From the NCBI GenBank assembly GCA_963725615.1, contig CAVRZO010000005.1, positions 36,653 through 100,652 on the forward strand: a stretch of 64,000 nt of DNA, given 5' to 3'. This stretch comes from JAIQFF01 sp963725615. GTDB lineage: Bacteria; Acidobacteriota; Terriglobia; Terriglobales; Acidobacteriaceae. The translations under genes and the position numbers were made by a program. The notes under the pieces are model-generated. The model worked only from the letters and a program-made list of their open reading frames with translations. It was not told the DNA's origin and did no database searches. Shown one piece after another: positions 20,381 through 30,977 of this stretch. Each line of letters starts with the position of its first letter. Within the stretch, counting starts at the first letter, position 1.

Positions 20381-22508
20381 TCATTTCTTACTCTGCTGAG
20401 CAAGACGGTAAACCGCAATTTCACCAGTCTTCCGCCACGGTGTCGCCGAGGTTGAAGTTCCCCGCATTGCATCACCCGAGACAACGACCCACTGAACATG
20501 GTCTTTTGCAAGTCGTGTGGAGGCCGCGTCAGTGGCGTCGCCTCTGACGAAGGACGCAACGTCGTCGCGTCTTTGTTCATACAGATGCTCTGCCTGGGTG
20601 AGCACCCCTGCTGGATCACTGCCACCAAGCCCGGGAACGGCGAAGAATTTTGAGTACGGTTCGGAGGAAAAATAACCGTCGAGACCGGTCAACGCCATCA
20701 CTGCAAAATTGGTAGATTCCGTGGGAGCGCCCCAGATGGGGGTTGCGGTAAGCTCGCTCGGCACATAGGCGACGACGTCATCGGGCGCAGCCGTCAAGCG
20801 AATATCCTGCAAGGCGCGCACCGTATCCTGGCCGAAGACAACTTTGTGGGAGAAATTGAATGCACCCAGTGCCTGCACCCACGTCAGCCCGAGGATTCCC
20901 CAGAGAGCGATTGCGCGCCAGCGTCTCTCTTCCTTGTTCAATCCACGTATTGATCGGACGAAGCGAGAAGAGGCCAAGAATCCAGAGTGTGGGCTGAAGA
21001 AAAACGATGCCTACGCCGCCAAAGGCTTGATAAGGGAAAAACATTCCGATCACAAACGACAAGGCGAAGGCGAGGGCGAACACCATTGCCATGGCTCGAC
21101 GGCGATCTTCGCCGAGATCGAGGCGCGTCATCGGCCCCAGCCCAAATAGTTTGATCCCGTAAGCGAGAATCGGAAACACGATCAGGGAAACCCACGGAAC
21201 GACCGCCCCTGGCATCACTTGGCTGAGCGATGTGCCCCAGGTCGCAGTGGAAAATTGGAGGTTCGGACCGCGAAAGGGAAAGCCCGGTGCCGTGTTATGA
21301 AATCCTGCTATCAGCATCCCGCCCGTTACGGGCAAGCTGCCCAAGAAAATGAATAGAGCGAGCCAGCCGAGGTCGCACGCGTCGGATTGTCTGCGCTGCA
21401 AGAACAAAATGACACTGCCGAAAACTGCCGCGACGCCGAAGGTCGCCGCAAGGGTAAAGTTGAATCCGGCCATCAGCCCCAACAACAATCCTGCCAGAAG
21501 CCAGTCGCGCCGGGAGCGCTCTGAGCGCAAAAGGATGTTGATCGCCGCGAAGCAGATGAAGAGGCTGTGGTAGTGTGCCGGCCGATGTACCAGCGGCAGA
21601 ATGGAATCCATGCCGTCCCAGGAGGTCCAGTCCGTAAAGAGTGCCGCCCGCATCGCGGCAAACTGCGATGCGTGGGAGGCAGTCTGAACAACGCCGAAGA
21701 ACCATCCTAGTCCGCCGCCACCGAGCAGGAGCAGCAGGCCCAGCATGCCGCCTCTCACCGATCCCAGCAATTGCCTGCCCGTGCGATAGGCCAGCGCGCC
21801 GAGAAGGAAATACACAACGAGCGGATAACACCTGTAATACAAATCAAACACATCGGTTGCGCCAAGATGCAGAGCGCTTTGCACGCGCAGAAGAAGCGCA
21901 AGCGCGAGGTCGTCGAAGTAGTGGTAGATGGGCGCCCTGAGGCCCGAAAAAATAAAGTTGTCGGGAGGCACGTGATGCAGGAGCCGTTGCAGCAGCGTCA
22001 CATGGTACAGGTGATCGTGTCCGGCGGGTCCGTAGAAAACGAACTCGCCATCTGAGAACCGGCCGCTTCTCCAGAAGAGAGGAGCAATGCTCAGGGCCGC
22101 GGCACATCCTGCCGTCACGGTCTCATACCCTTCATGTGTCCATTGTGTAATAGATCGCGTGTGCCTGGCCTGTAGAGCGAAGAGGACCATTCCCACGACC
22201 GAAAGCGCAGCCGACAGGTAGGGAAAGTATGCGGCGATGGAAGCGCGCGCAAAAATATCATAGGCCGTCGTGAGGCTCACGATCCCAACGACGGGGCTTA
22301 GTAGCGTCCGAACGCTGCCCCGCAGGCTGCTCGATAGGGTCAACAGCAGGTAACCTGGGAAAAAGAAGACAACGAGAAAAACCAGAATGCCTAAGGCCGC
22401 ACCTTCCGCATGATTGGACAAGGCAAGTGGGACAAGCAGCAACAGGAATAGGAGCGATAAGCCTTGAAGGAATCCAAAACGACTGGCTTGACCGGCACTC
22501 TGCGCCAT
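20381..22508 (-). CDS. large multispanning membrane protein, GT-C-like, function unknown, frameshifted
   Basis: This protein of about 709 residues has some 12-14 hydrophobic helices and a short soluble C-terminus. A polar loop after the first helices reads FYGPAGHDHLYHVTLLQRLL, placing Asp/His residues where GT-C enzymes keep a catalytic Asp, but this is only suggestive. A frameshift near 20950 breaks the frame at LFSLRP; the continuation GLNKEERRWRAIALWGILGL gives one more helix and an extracytoplasmic tail with PDDVVAYVPSELTATPIWG. The tail resembles those of membrane mannosyl/arabinosyltransferase-like proteins. It converges with the WecA-like gene 23 bases away. Function is not assigned. 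Confidence 0.65.
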
Positions 22509-22644
22509 CGAGGTAAAGAGACTATAGCAAATGGGCAGGGAACCAGTTAGGCGTGTGGAATAGCGCTCCGACTGAATCCGAAGTCAGCTCGACCCTTCAC
22601 AATTCACTGCTGAACTATCAACTTGAGCGTTGCCAGCCGTTCGA

Positions 22645-22670
22645 GAAGGCGGAGTTGATGCTCCGCCTTC
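22645..22670. terminator. perfect 10-bp stem-loop, possible terminator
   Basis: GAAGGCGGAG (22645-22654) and CTCCGCCTTC (22661-22670) are perfect complements around a 6-base loop, followed on the plus strand by CCGGTTTTT. Both flanking genes run on the minus strand, where the hairpin lies after the stop of the Ala/Pro-rich gene but has no T-run on that side. It may act as a terminator or mRNA-end hairpin, or be a dispersed repeat. Confidence 0.5.
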
Positions 22671-22732
22671 CCGGTTTTTACTCGATCCTGACGAACCGAT
22701 CCCACTTGTTTCCGAAATACACTCGCTTTGTC

Positions 22733-23842
22733 CTAGGCAATTTTGCGTGGTTCCTGTTTGCCCCGGGCGGTGTTTGCTTCGTTCGTGCTGGCTTCGTCCG
22801 CGATGACGTCATGCATGCCAACCTCATTGGTAAAAGAGAGATTTGGACTACCGTCGCGCTCCAGCATTTTCCGCTTTCTCCACCTGCCGATCAGCGGGGC
22901 CGTCGTGCCTAAGACGATTACCAGCACGACAAATGTGATCAACAGCGTCAGAGAGCCGGCCCTGTGCCTCACCGGGGCAGGCGCAATTGCGGCTGCATCC
23001 GGAGGGCTCACGGTTTCCGGCGACGGAGTGGCAGGCGCAGCGGGTGTTGCTGCATCCTGAGCCGCCCGTGTGACAGGTTCCGGGGACGGGCTGACGGTCG
23101 CAGCGGGTGCAGTGTCAGCTGCAGTATCGGCTGCGGTCTGCTTGGCTGCGAGTTTGTGAGTGCGGGCTGACGGTCGCGGGGCAGGAGCTTCCTCCACAAC
23201 GCGCGAAGTCACGGTCGGTGCAGATGGACTGACCGTCGTTGCAGGTGCGGCCGTCTGTACCGCAGGTGTCGTGGTCGGTGCTGGTGCTGGCGCCGATGCA
23301 GCTGCAGCTGCCGGTGCTGGTGCAGCTGCTGGTTCCGTGGTTACCGTAGCGGCGGGTGCAGCAGGTTCCACAACCGGCGCGGTGGTCGTCGCCGCAGGCG
23401 GGGTCGCCGGTGCAGGCGGTGCAGCCGCGGCATCCGGAGCTGGTGCGCTGGCAGCTGCGGGTGGGGCGGCGGCCGCGTCCGGCGGGATCGAAGTCTGCGG
23501 AGACGGATCCACGGCCGCGGCGGGTGCAGCAGCGGCAGCCGCGGCACAGTGTTCAGAGATCATGCTTACTTCACTCGCGGTAAGGCTGTTCGCCGCCCCG
23601 GTGGCTTTGTTTCCCGTGAGTTTCACGTCATGGCCGAGATGTGCCTTGAGATCGATACTGCTGCTGGTGATCTTGAAAAGTTGACCAGTGCCGTCCTCTA
23701 CAACGGTGTAGTTGCCCTCAGATCCACCCAGGCAACCCTTAACGCTGGCCGGGCCCGTGTTGCCACTGGCGTCGGGAGTCTGCGCAAGTCCCAAAGTCAC
23801 CAGCATGGCCGATACAACCATCACTAGGAATACGCGTTTCAT
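22733..23842 (-). CDS. secreted Ala/Pro-rich protein with C-terminal transmembrane anchor
   Basis: This intact 369-residue protein has four parts: a signal peptide (MKRVFLVMVVSAMLVTLGLA), a small beta-rich domain of about 80 residues (VKGCLGGSEGNYTVVEDG to LTASEVSMISEHC) resembling OB-like envelope domains common in acidobacteria, a low-complexity Ala/Pro/Thr linker of about 180 residues, and a C-terminal helix (LTLLITFVVLVIVLGTTAPL) with a basic cytoplasmic tail. This suggests an inner-membrane-anchored periplasmic probe with a flexible stalk, with the globular domain held away from the membrane. The linker is built from near-repeats such as ATVSPSPEPVT and TTVSPSAPTVT. Function is unknown. 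Confidence 0.75.
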   Translation of the reverse strand: MKRVFLVMVVSAMLVTLGLAQTPDASGNTGPASVKGCLGGSEGNYTVVEDGTGQLFKITSSSIDLKAHLGHDVKLTGNKATGAANSLTASEVSMISEHCAAAAAAAPAAAVDPSPQTSIPPDAAAAPPAAASAPAPDAAAAPPAPATPPAATTTAPVVEPAAPAATVTTEPAAAPAPAAAAASAPAPAPTTTPAVQTAAPATTVSPSAPTVTSRVVEEAPAPRPSARTHKLAAKQTAADTAADTAPAATVSPSPEPVTRAAQDAATPAAPATPSPETVSPPDAAAIAPAPVRHRAGSLTLLITFVVLVIVLGTTAPLIGRWRKRKMLERDGSPNLSFTNEVGMHDVIADEASTNEANTARGKQEPRKIA

Positions 23843-24107
23843 GGAATCCTCCTGAAATTCCCGCCGTGCGGCGGTCAGGTTTCACTTGGGATTTGATTTT
23901 GCTGTCGGTTCTTGCGCAGAACTTTCGCGCGTTGTGCACCGGTGAACTCCGGCCTGGGAACCTGGAGCATCCAGAGTGGAACAGCACCAAGCTATCTGTT
24001 ATGGATTTGAGTGTCTGTGCACAATCGCTCACATTCGATAGAACAACACTCAAGAAGAAGGGGGTCCGGCGGGCGAACACCGACGAAGGCGAATCTTCCG
24101 TTCGGCT

Positions 24108-25115
24108 TTACTGCGTCTTGATCGTTGCAGCAACTTCGGCCACTCGCTGATACGACTGCAGCCGGTCGGCGGGCTCGTAAGTATCGGTCACCACGATGAC
24201 CTCGTCGGCGCCCGTATCACTCACCAGTTTCTCCAGACCCGCCTGCACCGTGGCATTCGATCCCACAATCGCCTCGCGCAGCCTGCTTTCCACTGCCGCG
24301 CGCTCCAAGTCCTGCCACAGCGGCTCCATGGAATCCACCGGAGGCAATAATTCCACCGGCTGGTTTCGGATCAGTCGCAGAAAGCGTTGCTGCGGTGTCG
24401 TGAACAAGCGCCGCGCTGCCGCGTCAGTCTCCGCCGCGATCACCTGTACGGCGACCATGAGATACGGTTTCCGCAACCCTTCGCTCGGACGGAACTGCTC
24501 GCGGTAAAGTTGCGCCGCGGCGTACAAATACTCCGGAGCAAAGTGCGCTGCGAAAGCAAACGGTAGACCAAGCATTCCTGCCAGTTGGGCACTAAAGCCG
24601 CTCGATCCCAGCAGCGTGATAGGCACATTGCTGCCTTGTCCGGGAATGGCCTTCACCGTTTGTCCCGGCTTCTCCGGCCCCAGGTATGTCCGAAGTTCCT
24701 GCAGAAGAGCGGGGAATTCGTCTCCATTCTGACGCAAGTCTCGTCGCAGCGCCCGCATGGTGTGACCGTCACTGCCGGGAGCGCGTCCCAATCCGAGATC
24801 GATTCGTCCCGGATACATCGCTTCCAGAGTTCCAAACTGTTCCGCTACCACCAGCGGCGCGTGATTGGGCAGCATCACTCCGCCGCTGCCCACCCGAATG
24901 GTCTTCGTCGCTCCTGCCACATGCCCAATCAGCACAGCCGTCGCGGCGCAGGCCAGTCCAGCGATGGAATGGTGCTCGGCCAGCCAATATCGCTTGTATC
25001 CCAACTGTTCGACGTGTCGCGCCAGCTCCACCGACCGGGCGATGGCGCTGCCCGCGGACTCGCCGGCTCTCATGCCGACAAGGTCCAGTACCGAAACCGC
25101 TAGTCCCTTATCCAT
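24108..25115 (-). CDS. LLM-class flavin-dependent oxidoreductase (luciferase-like, YhbW type)
   Basis: This intact 335-residue TIM-barrel protein of the bacterial luciferase-like family uses reduced FMN (or F420) for oxidation. It starts LAVSVLDLVGMRAGESAGSA and has RYWLAEHHSIAGLACAA (the EHH flavin-site signature), VGSGGVMLPNHAPLVVAEQF, PGRIDLGLGRAPGSD and the C-terminal EVIVVTDTYEP. This is the subgroup labelled MsnO8 or alkanal monooxygenase-like in genomes; its physiological substrate is unknown. It sits 55 bases downstream of the start of the divergently read NlpC/P60 end region and shows no link to the EPS genes. Confidence 0.88.
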   Translation of the reverse strand: MDKGLAVSVLDLVGMRAGESAGSAIARSVELARHVEQLGYKRYWLAEHHSIAGLACAATAVLIGHVAGATKTIRVGSGGVMLPNHAPLVVAEQFGTLEAMYPGRIDLGLGRAPGSDGHTMRALRRDLRQNGDEFPALLQELRTYLGPEKPGQTVKAIPGQGSNVPITLLGSSGFSAQLAGMLGLPFAFAAHFAPEYLYAAAQLYREQFRPSEGLRKPYLMVAVQVIAAETDAAARRLFTTPQQRFLRLIRNQPVELLPPVDSMEPLWQDLERAAVESRLREAIVGSNATVQAGLEKLVSDTGADEVIVVTDTYEPADRLQSYQRVAEVAATIKTQ

Positions 25116-25170
25116 GATTATTCAGACCCATGATGAATTAGATGAACCGGTGGGGAAAGCGATGCGGCCC

Positions 25171-25698
25171 TTACCTGCGGGTGCTGGCGAAGCTGCCTTT
25201 GATGTAGCGGTAAAACCTGACCCGGCCGCGGCCTTTCCAGTACGGCGCGTCGTAAGCGTCGGTGCCAAGCCCCGAACGCAGAGCGCTGAAGAAGACGTGA
25301 CCTGCGGGATTGACCACGATGCCTGCGTGTCCCTGCCAGACCACCAGATCGCCGGCCTGGGGATGGCTCACGCGTTGAAACTCACGCGTCCCGTCATAAA
25401 GATCCGCGGAAGGCGCGTAACTGTAGGGAAAACCTGCGCGACTATAGATTGCGTGAACCAGGTGTGAACAATCAGGCTCGCGGTCCACACGGACGCGGGT
25501 GTCCAGGGCAGCCGCAATCACCGCCAATCCGTCATCCGGGGTCAAAGTCCGAACGCGTCCCGGGGATCGGCTGGAGCGGACAGTATCCTCGCTGGTGCGG
25601 CTAACTGGGCGCGGACGGGCGGATTGTGCCAGTGAGGCGTCGGCAGCAAGTCCGCACAAAACCAACAAGGCCATCGCGCTCTTGGGGTTAAGCCGCAT
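25171..25698 (-). CDS. secreted NlpC/P60-like cysteine hydrolase
   Basis: This protein of about 175 residues has a signal peptide (MALLVLCGLAADASLAQ) and a C-terminal NlpC/P60-like domain: the nucleophile in DCSHLVHAIYSRAGFPY, then QAGDLVVWQGHAGIVVNPAG with the catalytic His. The family usually cleaves D-Glu-meso-DAP bonds in peptidoglycan, but the common third polar residue was not identified with certainty. Met 9 (25698) is preferred over 25722 because it directly precedes the signal peptide. It is flanked by the oxidoreductase and the LuxR regulator, both also on the minus strand. Confidence 0.78.
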   Translation of the reverse strand: MRLNPKSAMALLVLCGLAADASLAQSARPRPVSRTSEDTVRSSRSPGRVRTLTPDDGLAVIAAALDTRVRVDREPDCSHLVHAIYSRAGFPYSYAPSADLYDGTREFQRVSHPQAGDLVVWQGHAGIVVNPAGHVFFSALRSGLGTDAYDAPYWKGRGRVRFYRYIKGSFASTRR

Positions 25699-25818
25699 GC
25701 TCCTATTATGATGCCGTCTCAAGCGGAGGCGCCGGTAACGATGGTGCTACGACAACTCGGGCAGGGTTTACCAGCAACCAACGACGGCCCACTCGACCGG
25801 TAGAGAACCGGAAGGAGT

Positions 25819-26515
25819 CTAAGCGACCGGAAGAAGCCCGCTGGCGCGAATCGCATCCACGGCTTCGTGGCGGTCCTCGGCGTCAACTTCTCTCATGACA
25901 CGCCGGATGTGGTTTTTCACCGTGAATTCGGAAAGATTCAGGTTCACCGCAATCTCTTTGTTGGTCAGACCTCTTTCCACCAGCCGCATGAGTTCAAGCT
26001 GGCGCGCAGTCAGGCAATACTTGGTGCTTCCCGGTGCAGTCTCCGAGCTTGGCCCTCATCCGGTATTCGTGGGACAGGTGACGTCCCAAATCCATGCACA
26101 GCTGTGGAGGCCAGGCGGCTTCTCCCTGGGCCACGGCCCGCACGGCGGCGATGATCTCCGAAGCCGAGGCGTCCTTCAGCAAGTAGCCGCTCACGCCACA
26201 GTAGGCCGACTTCAGAAACACGCCCGCATCTTTGTCCATTCCGAAGAGGACAACCTTGACTTCCGGAACCTTCTCGAAGAGGTCGCCGAGCAAGATCATG
26301 TCCTCGGTGGTGGCCACGGAGTCCATGAGCAGAATGGAGCAGCGCGAGGCACAAATCTCAGCCACCGAGGACTCGGTGTACCGGCTCACCCCGACCACGG
26401 AGATGCCCCCGCGCTTCTGCAGCAGACGCGCCAAGGTTTCTCGTAGCAGGCGATTCTCGGCTAGTAGATAAACGTTCAAGCTTGCGGGAGGTACGTCGTT
26501 GCTAATCTGCACCAC
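25819..26515 (-). CDS. NarL/FixJ-type response regulator with LuxR helix-turn-helix, frameshifted
   Basis: This two-domain regulator has about 231 residues. The receiver domain begins LNVYLLAENRLLRETLARLL and keeps an aspartate at the phosphoacceptor strand (CSILLMDSVATTED) and the lysine in SGYLLKDASASEII; only one residue of the usual acidic pair remains (AEN). A frameshift near 26030 ends the first frame at QVLPDCAPA. The other frame supplies the LuxR DNA-binding domain: LTARQLELMRLVERGLTNKE, IAVNLNLSEFTVKNHIRRV, ending ASGLLPVA with TAG at 25819-25821. It is divergent from the degenerate receiver gene and the large export operon, so it may regulate EPS genes, but no binding site was identified. 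Confidence 0.8.
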
Positions 26516-26973
26516 TGATCAGTCCACCTGTAAGACCCGACTGAACGTCAGGAAGGTTGTAAACTCGCAGCTACCACAACGGGGAACGCCTCTCTGATTG
26601 ATCAAATCCTATGAGGTAACCATCTTCTGTGTCAACAAAATAAAGATTCCGATGCGGCTGATCGAGGACTTCGATTCGTTGAAAAGGACGTACAATCCGC
26701 CACCCAGAAGTGATTTTTTTCTGTTGGTTCCCCTGCACTGCGCACAAATTCGATTGATGGCGTGGACTAGATGCAGGGACTAGAGTTCGGGTTGGTCAGG
26801 ACTACTCCCCACTAGTCCGGGGGCTCACAGCCCCGGCTCGGCTTGGTACCTAGCGCGCCACTGTCGTGGGCACTGGCAGGCACCTTTCCATAAGGCGAAA
26901 TCCATCCTTCGTTGAGCCTTAGATTTTCGTCGCCTATCGGCCGATACTTGGAAGTGTCCATGAGGAGATGGCG
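26516..26973. other. 458-base intergenic region between divergent regulators
   Basis: No supportable gene is present; the short frames here lack family character. It probably carries promoters for the LuxR-type gene (minus) and for the receiver/export operon (plus). A hairpin at 26817-26836 and a weak pair of boxes (TTGAGC 26912-26917, TATCGG 26935-26940, 17-base spacing) are the only visible signals. Confidence 0.45.
26817..26836. promoter_or_regulatory. GC-rich hairpin upstream of the receiver/export operon
   Basis: CCGGGGGCT and AGCCCCGG flank a CAC loop, pairing with one bulge. No T-run follows, so a factor-independent terminator is unlikely. It could be part of a leader or an operator. 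Confidence 0.35.
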
Positions 26974-27390
26974 ATGAACAAGGCGGTCCGCATTCTCGTG
27001 GCTAATCGTCCCAAGGTCATGCGAGAGGCGCTTCTGGGGACGCTCTCGGATCAAACCTGGATCGAGGTGGTCGGAGAAGTCGCGAATGACGCCGACATTC
27101 CTGATTCCGTGAGCAAGACATTGCCCGACCTGCTGGTGATTGCAGTCGATGGTCCGGGGAAACGGCCCGCGCTATGCGACGTGCTGCTGCAAGAGCATCC
27201 CAATCTGCGTATTATCGCGGTAGCTCCATATCAGAACTACGGTGTTTGTTATTGGGCCTCGCTGGATATTCACTCCGACGACATCGAGCCTTCGGAGGCG
27301 GGTTTCCTCAGCGCGGTGCGTGGTGTAGCTGAAGGAGTGGGAGTGGAGTTCGAGCCTGAAACACCGGCGAACGCGAGGATCTTAAACTGA
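26974..27390 (+). CDS. degenerate (pseudo-)receiver domain protein
   Basis: This stand-alone protein of 138 residues has a CheY-like strand/helix pattern: RILVANRPKVMREALLGTL, then WIEVVGEVANDADIPD and LPDLLVIAVDGPGKRP. The acidic pair is replaced (VANRP), and Ala sits where the phosphoacceptor Asp of PDxxLLD is expected, with an Asp two positions later, so normal phosphorylation is doubtful. ATG 26974 is chosen over 26968 because AGGAG at 26963-26967 is correctly spaced only for it. It lies 14 bases before the giant SLBB protein, suggesting a shared operon and a regulatory role in EPS export. Confidence 0.7.
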   Translation: MNKAVRILVANRPKVMREALLGTLSDQTWIEVVGEVANDADIPDSVSKTLPDLLVIAVDGPGKRPALCDVLLQEHPNLRIIAVAPYQNYGVCYWASLDIHSDDIEPSEAGFLSAVRGVAEGVGVEFEPETPANARILN

Positions 27391-27404
27391 ACGGGGGCTG
27401 GACC

Positions 27405-30400
27405 ATGCTTCACTACGGCAAATTCCTGGTGCTCACGACGTTGGTTGCGTTGATGCCCTGCCTGGCCGCACGGGCTCAGCACAGGAAAACGACCGGCGGC
27501 CCGAACCGCGCAACGCGGTCAGGTGCGACACGAACGGTGGAACCGTCCGACCTGGCCAAGGACAACCTGTTACGCGTAGCCGCGTCTTCCGCCCAAATCC
27601 AGAGCGTGCTGGCCAGAGATGCAGGTATCCTGGTCGAACTGAAGGCCTGGGTAGCCAAAGAAGCGACCGATAACGGACAGGTTGTGGACGACTCTCTGCT
27701 GACCGATCTGGCCATCTTTGACCGGCTCGATCGCGATGTGGAATTCCGCTCCGTGGCCACGCGCATGGTGCAGCGTTACGGTTACCTGCTGCCCAGCGTC
27801 AATCCCGATTCGGAGATCGCAAAGCAGCAGGAACTGGTCTTGAAAGAGCGCGCTCACATCATGGCGCAACGACAGGACCAGGAACAGGCCGCGCTGCTGG
27901 CGGCTGCCGAAAGTGAACGGAAGCAGCAACAGGAGCAAGCAAGAGTTGAACGGACCGCCTGCGATCCACGAAATCAAAGCACCTGCAATGGACCAGGCGT
28001 GGCGGGAAGAGGAACAGCAGGGTCATTTCAGGGTGACATCACGATACCTGACATGACCATGCCCATCATGCCAGACCAGATGTCTCCCTCCAGTTCGCAG
28101 CGAACCTTGCGACGGATCCTCCGCCGACCCGTCGGACTCTGGCGGGCTTTCAAGTATGGGTTCGGGTCTGACGCTGGCTTCAGACTCTGCGCGGTACCCG
28201 TCGGGCGGCGCTTCAAGCGGCGGCGTCGGCGCAGGTACAGGCGCTGGTATGGGGATGGGTGCGGGTATGTCCGGTGGTATGCCAGCGGGCGGTATGGATG
28301 GTCTCGACGGCCTGCTTCGCCGCGGCAACCTTGAGGATCTTTCCGCTGCTGGGAACCGCCCTGATGCGACCACAGCCTCGTTGAAAGACATGAACCGGAC
28401 GGTGCGGCTGCCGGGCTCGCGTGGGGTATGGGGTGAAACCGACAGGGACCTTCCGCCGGTGGCCATGGTTCACAAGGTCAGTCCTTACGCCGATATTCCC
28501 TCGCTGTACGACATGTACGTACAGGCTGCTTCCCGGGACCGCGACCCCGAGCGCTTCGGCATGGAGATGTTCCGCAACGGAACCCGAGAACTGGACGCCA
28601 TTCCCATGGATCTGCCGGTCGGGCCGGACTACGTCGTTGGACCCGGCGATGGTCTGGCCATCAACCTGTGGGGCGGCGTGTCGCAGAGAATGATTCGATC
28701 CGTGGACCGCGAAGGACGGATCACTCTCCCCGAAGCCGGGCCGGTGCTGGTAAGCGGGCGGACTCTGGGAGAGGTGCAGGAATCGGTGCAGCAGGTTCTG
28801 CGCTCCCAGTTCCGGGACGTTTCGGCGGATGTCTCTCTGTCGCGATTGCGAACCATTCGCGTGTATGTTGTGGGAGAAGTCGCCGAGCCGGGCGCTTACG
28901 ATATCAGTTCGCTTTCGACGCCGCTAAACGCGTTATTCGCCGCCGGAGGAATTACCCAGCGCGGCTCACTGCGCAACCTGAAACATTACCGGGGCAAGCA
29001 ACTCATCGAAGAAGTCGATGCCTACGACCTGTTGCTGCACGGCGTGGGTTCTGACCTCAAGCGGCTGGAGAATGGTGACTCGTTGCTGGTTCCCCCGATT
29101 GGCGGACAGGTCACGGTGAGCGGAATGGTGCGGCGTCCCGCAGTCTACGAATTGCGCGGAGAAAGTTCGCTGGCCGAAGTGCTCGATCTGGCGGGCGGAA
29201 TCCTGCCGGCCGCGGCCCTGCGGCACATCGAGGTGCAGCGTCTGGAGGCGCACGAGAAGCGCACCATGCTGACGTTGGATCTTTCGCCCGACGGCACTCC
29301 CGACAGCGTGACCAAACAGCTCACCAGTTTCAAAGTTCAGGATGGCGACCAGATCCATATCTTTCCCATCGCCCCCTACAACGAGCAGGCGATCTACCTG
29401 CAGGGACATGTTCTTCGTCCCGGACGCTATTCCTATCACGACGGCATGACGCTGAAGGACATGATTGCCTCTTACGGCGATCTCCTGCCGGAACCCGCGG
29501 CACACTATGGCGAGATCGTGCGGCTGAATCCGCCCGATTTCCGTCCCAGCGTGGAAAGCTTTGACTTGACGGCGGCGCTGGCCAATCCGGCGGCGTCTCC
29601 GACGCTGCAACCGCTCGACACAGTGCGCATCTTCAGCCGTTTCGATTTCGAACCCGCTCCCACGGTTTGGGTGGGTGGCGAGGTTCGCTCCCCCGGAAAG
29701 TATCCCACCTCGGGACAGGTGCGTTTGCGGGATGCGATCTATCTGGCGGGAGGAGATTTCCACCGACGCCGGTCTGGACACGGCCCAGTTCTTCCGCACC
29801 GAGACCGATGGCACCCTGAAAATTTTCAGCGTCAACCTGGGAGGAGCGCTGGCGGGGAATTCCACGGACAACATTCTGCTCGAGCCCCGCGATCGCTTGC
29901 TGGTCCACCGCAATTCCGCCCAGGTGGAGCCGGCAACCGTGTATGTGAAAGGCGAAGTGGCCAAGCCCGGCCGCTATCCGCTGACCACCAATATGCACGT
30001 CGAGGACCTGGTGAAGGTAGCGGGCGGGCTGAAGAGAAGCGCCGACCCGGTGCAGGCCGATCTGACCCGCTACGCGCTGGGTGCGCAGACCGGCACTTCG
30101 TATGAAAAGTTGCCGGTCGAACTTTCGGCGGCGTTAAGCGGCAATGGAAACAACAACCTTCAGCTGCGTGACGGAGACGTGCTCACCATTCGCCAGACCC
30201 CGGGGTGGAATGACATCGCGGCGTCGGCCACGGTCCGCGGCGAAGTTCAGCATCCTGGTTCTTACGGCATTCGGCCGGGTGAGCGCCTGAGCTCGGTTCT
30301 GGAGCGAGCCGGAGGGTTCACGCCCCAGGCCTATCCTTACGGCGCAGTGTTGATGCGGCGCGAGGTGCGCGATGTCGAGATGAAGTCTCACATGGCGCTG

Positions 30401-30977
30401 GTGCAGCGGATCAAGTCTGAGCAGGTAAACATCAAAGCCCTTCCCGAAACCGATGCCGACCAGAGAAACCAGAAACTGACCGCAATCGCGCAGACCGAAA
30501 CCGCCTCAATCAACTGGAGTCCACCGCGCCGGTTGGCCGGGTCGTCGTGCACATCCGGCCTGATGTCAATCAGTGGCGAGATACCCCGGCGGATGTGGCG
30601 CTGCGCGATGGCGATGTGCTCTTGATACCCAAGAAGGCAAATTACGTAATGGTATCGGGACAGGTCTTCAACCAGACCGCCATCAGCTACCGGCCAGGCC
30701 GCAGCGCCCGCTGGTATCTGAGCCAGGCGGGAGGAATGACCCAGCTGGCCGATAGAGGCGCAGTTTTCGTGGTCCGTGGCGATGGCTCGGTGCTCGCCGC
30801 GAAAAATAACTCGGGATGGTGGGCGGGCGATCCGCTGCGCGCCTCTTTAAGGCCCGGCGACTCGATCGTGGTGCCGGAAAAGCCCCCAAGATCGGGACCC
30901 GCAACTGGACGACGGCCCTGCAGGCAGCTCAGATTGCGACCTCTGTCGCTCTCACCATTGCCTACATCAAGCCGTAA
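27405..30977 (+). CDS. giant polysaccharide export protein with about seven SLBB modules, frameshifted
   Basis: This envelope protein of about 1190 residues starts with a signal peptide (LVLTTLVALMPCLAARAQ), followed by a helical, Gln/Glu-rich region (residues 60-190), a Gly/Met-rich linker, and then the poly-export domain DYVVGPGDGLAINLWGG. SLBB-like modules begin at VYVVGEVAEPGAYDI, VTVSGMVRRPAVYEL, IYLQGHVLRPGRYSY, VWVGGEVRSPGKYPT, VYVKGEVAKPGRYPL, ATVRGEVQHPGSYGI and VMVSGQVFNQTAISY. The C-terminus LQAAQIATSVALTIAYIKP is a possible membrane helix. Frameshifts occur near 28100, 29755, 30530 and 30890. E. coli Wza has about 380 residues, so this is a much longer channel type. The TAA at 30975-30977 overlaps the ATG of the PAP2-Wzi gene. 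Confidence 0.8.

Noticed and set aside
23160..23684. Ala/Gly-rich plus-strand frame opposite the Ala/Pro-rich protein
   Set aside because: GC-rich low-complexity DNA opens frames on both strands. Only the minus-strand frame has a signal peptide, globular domain and membrane anchor.
26750..26780. Sigma54-like promoter (TGGC and TGCA boxes)
   Set aside because: The spacing between the GG and GC elements is two bases too long for the -24/-12 pattern.
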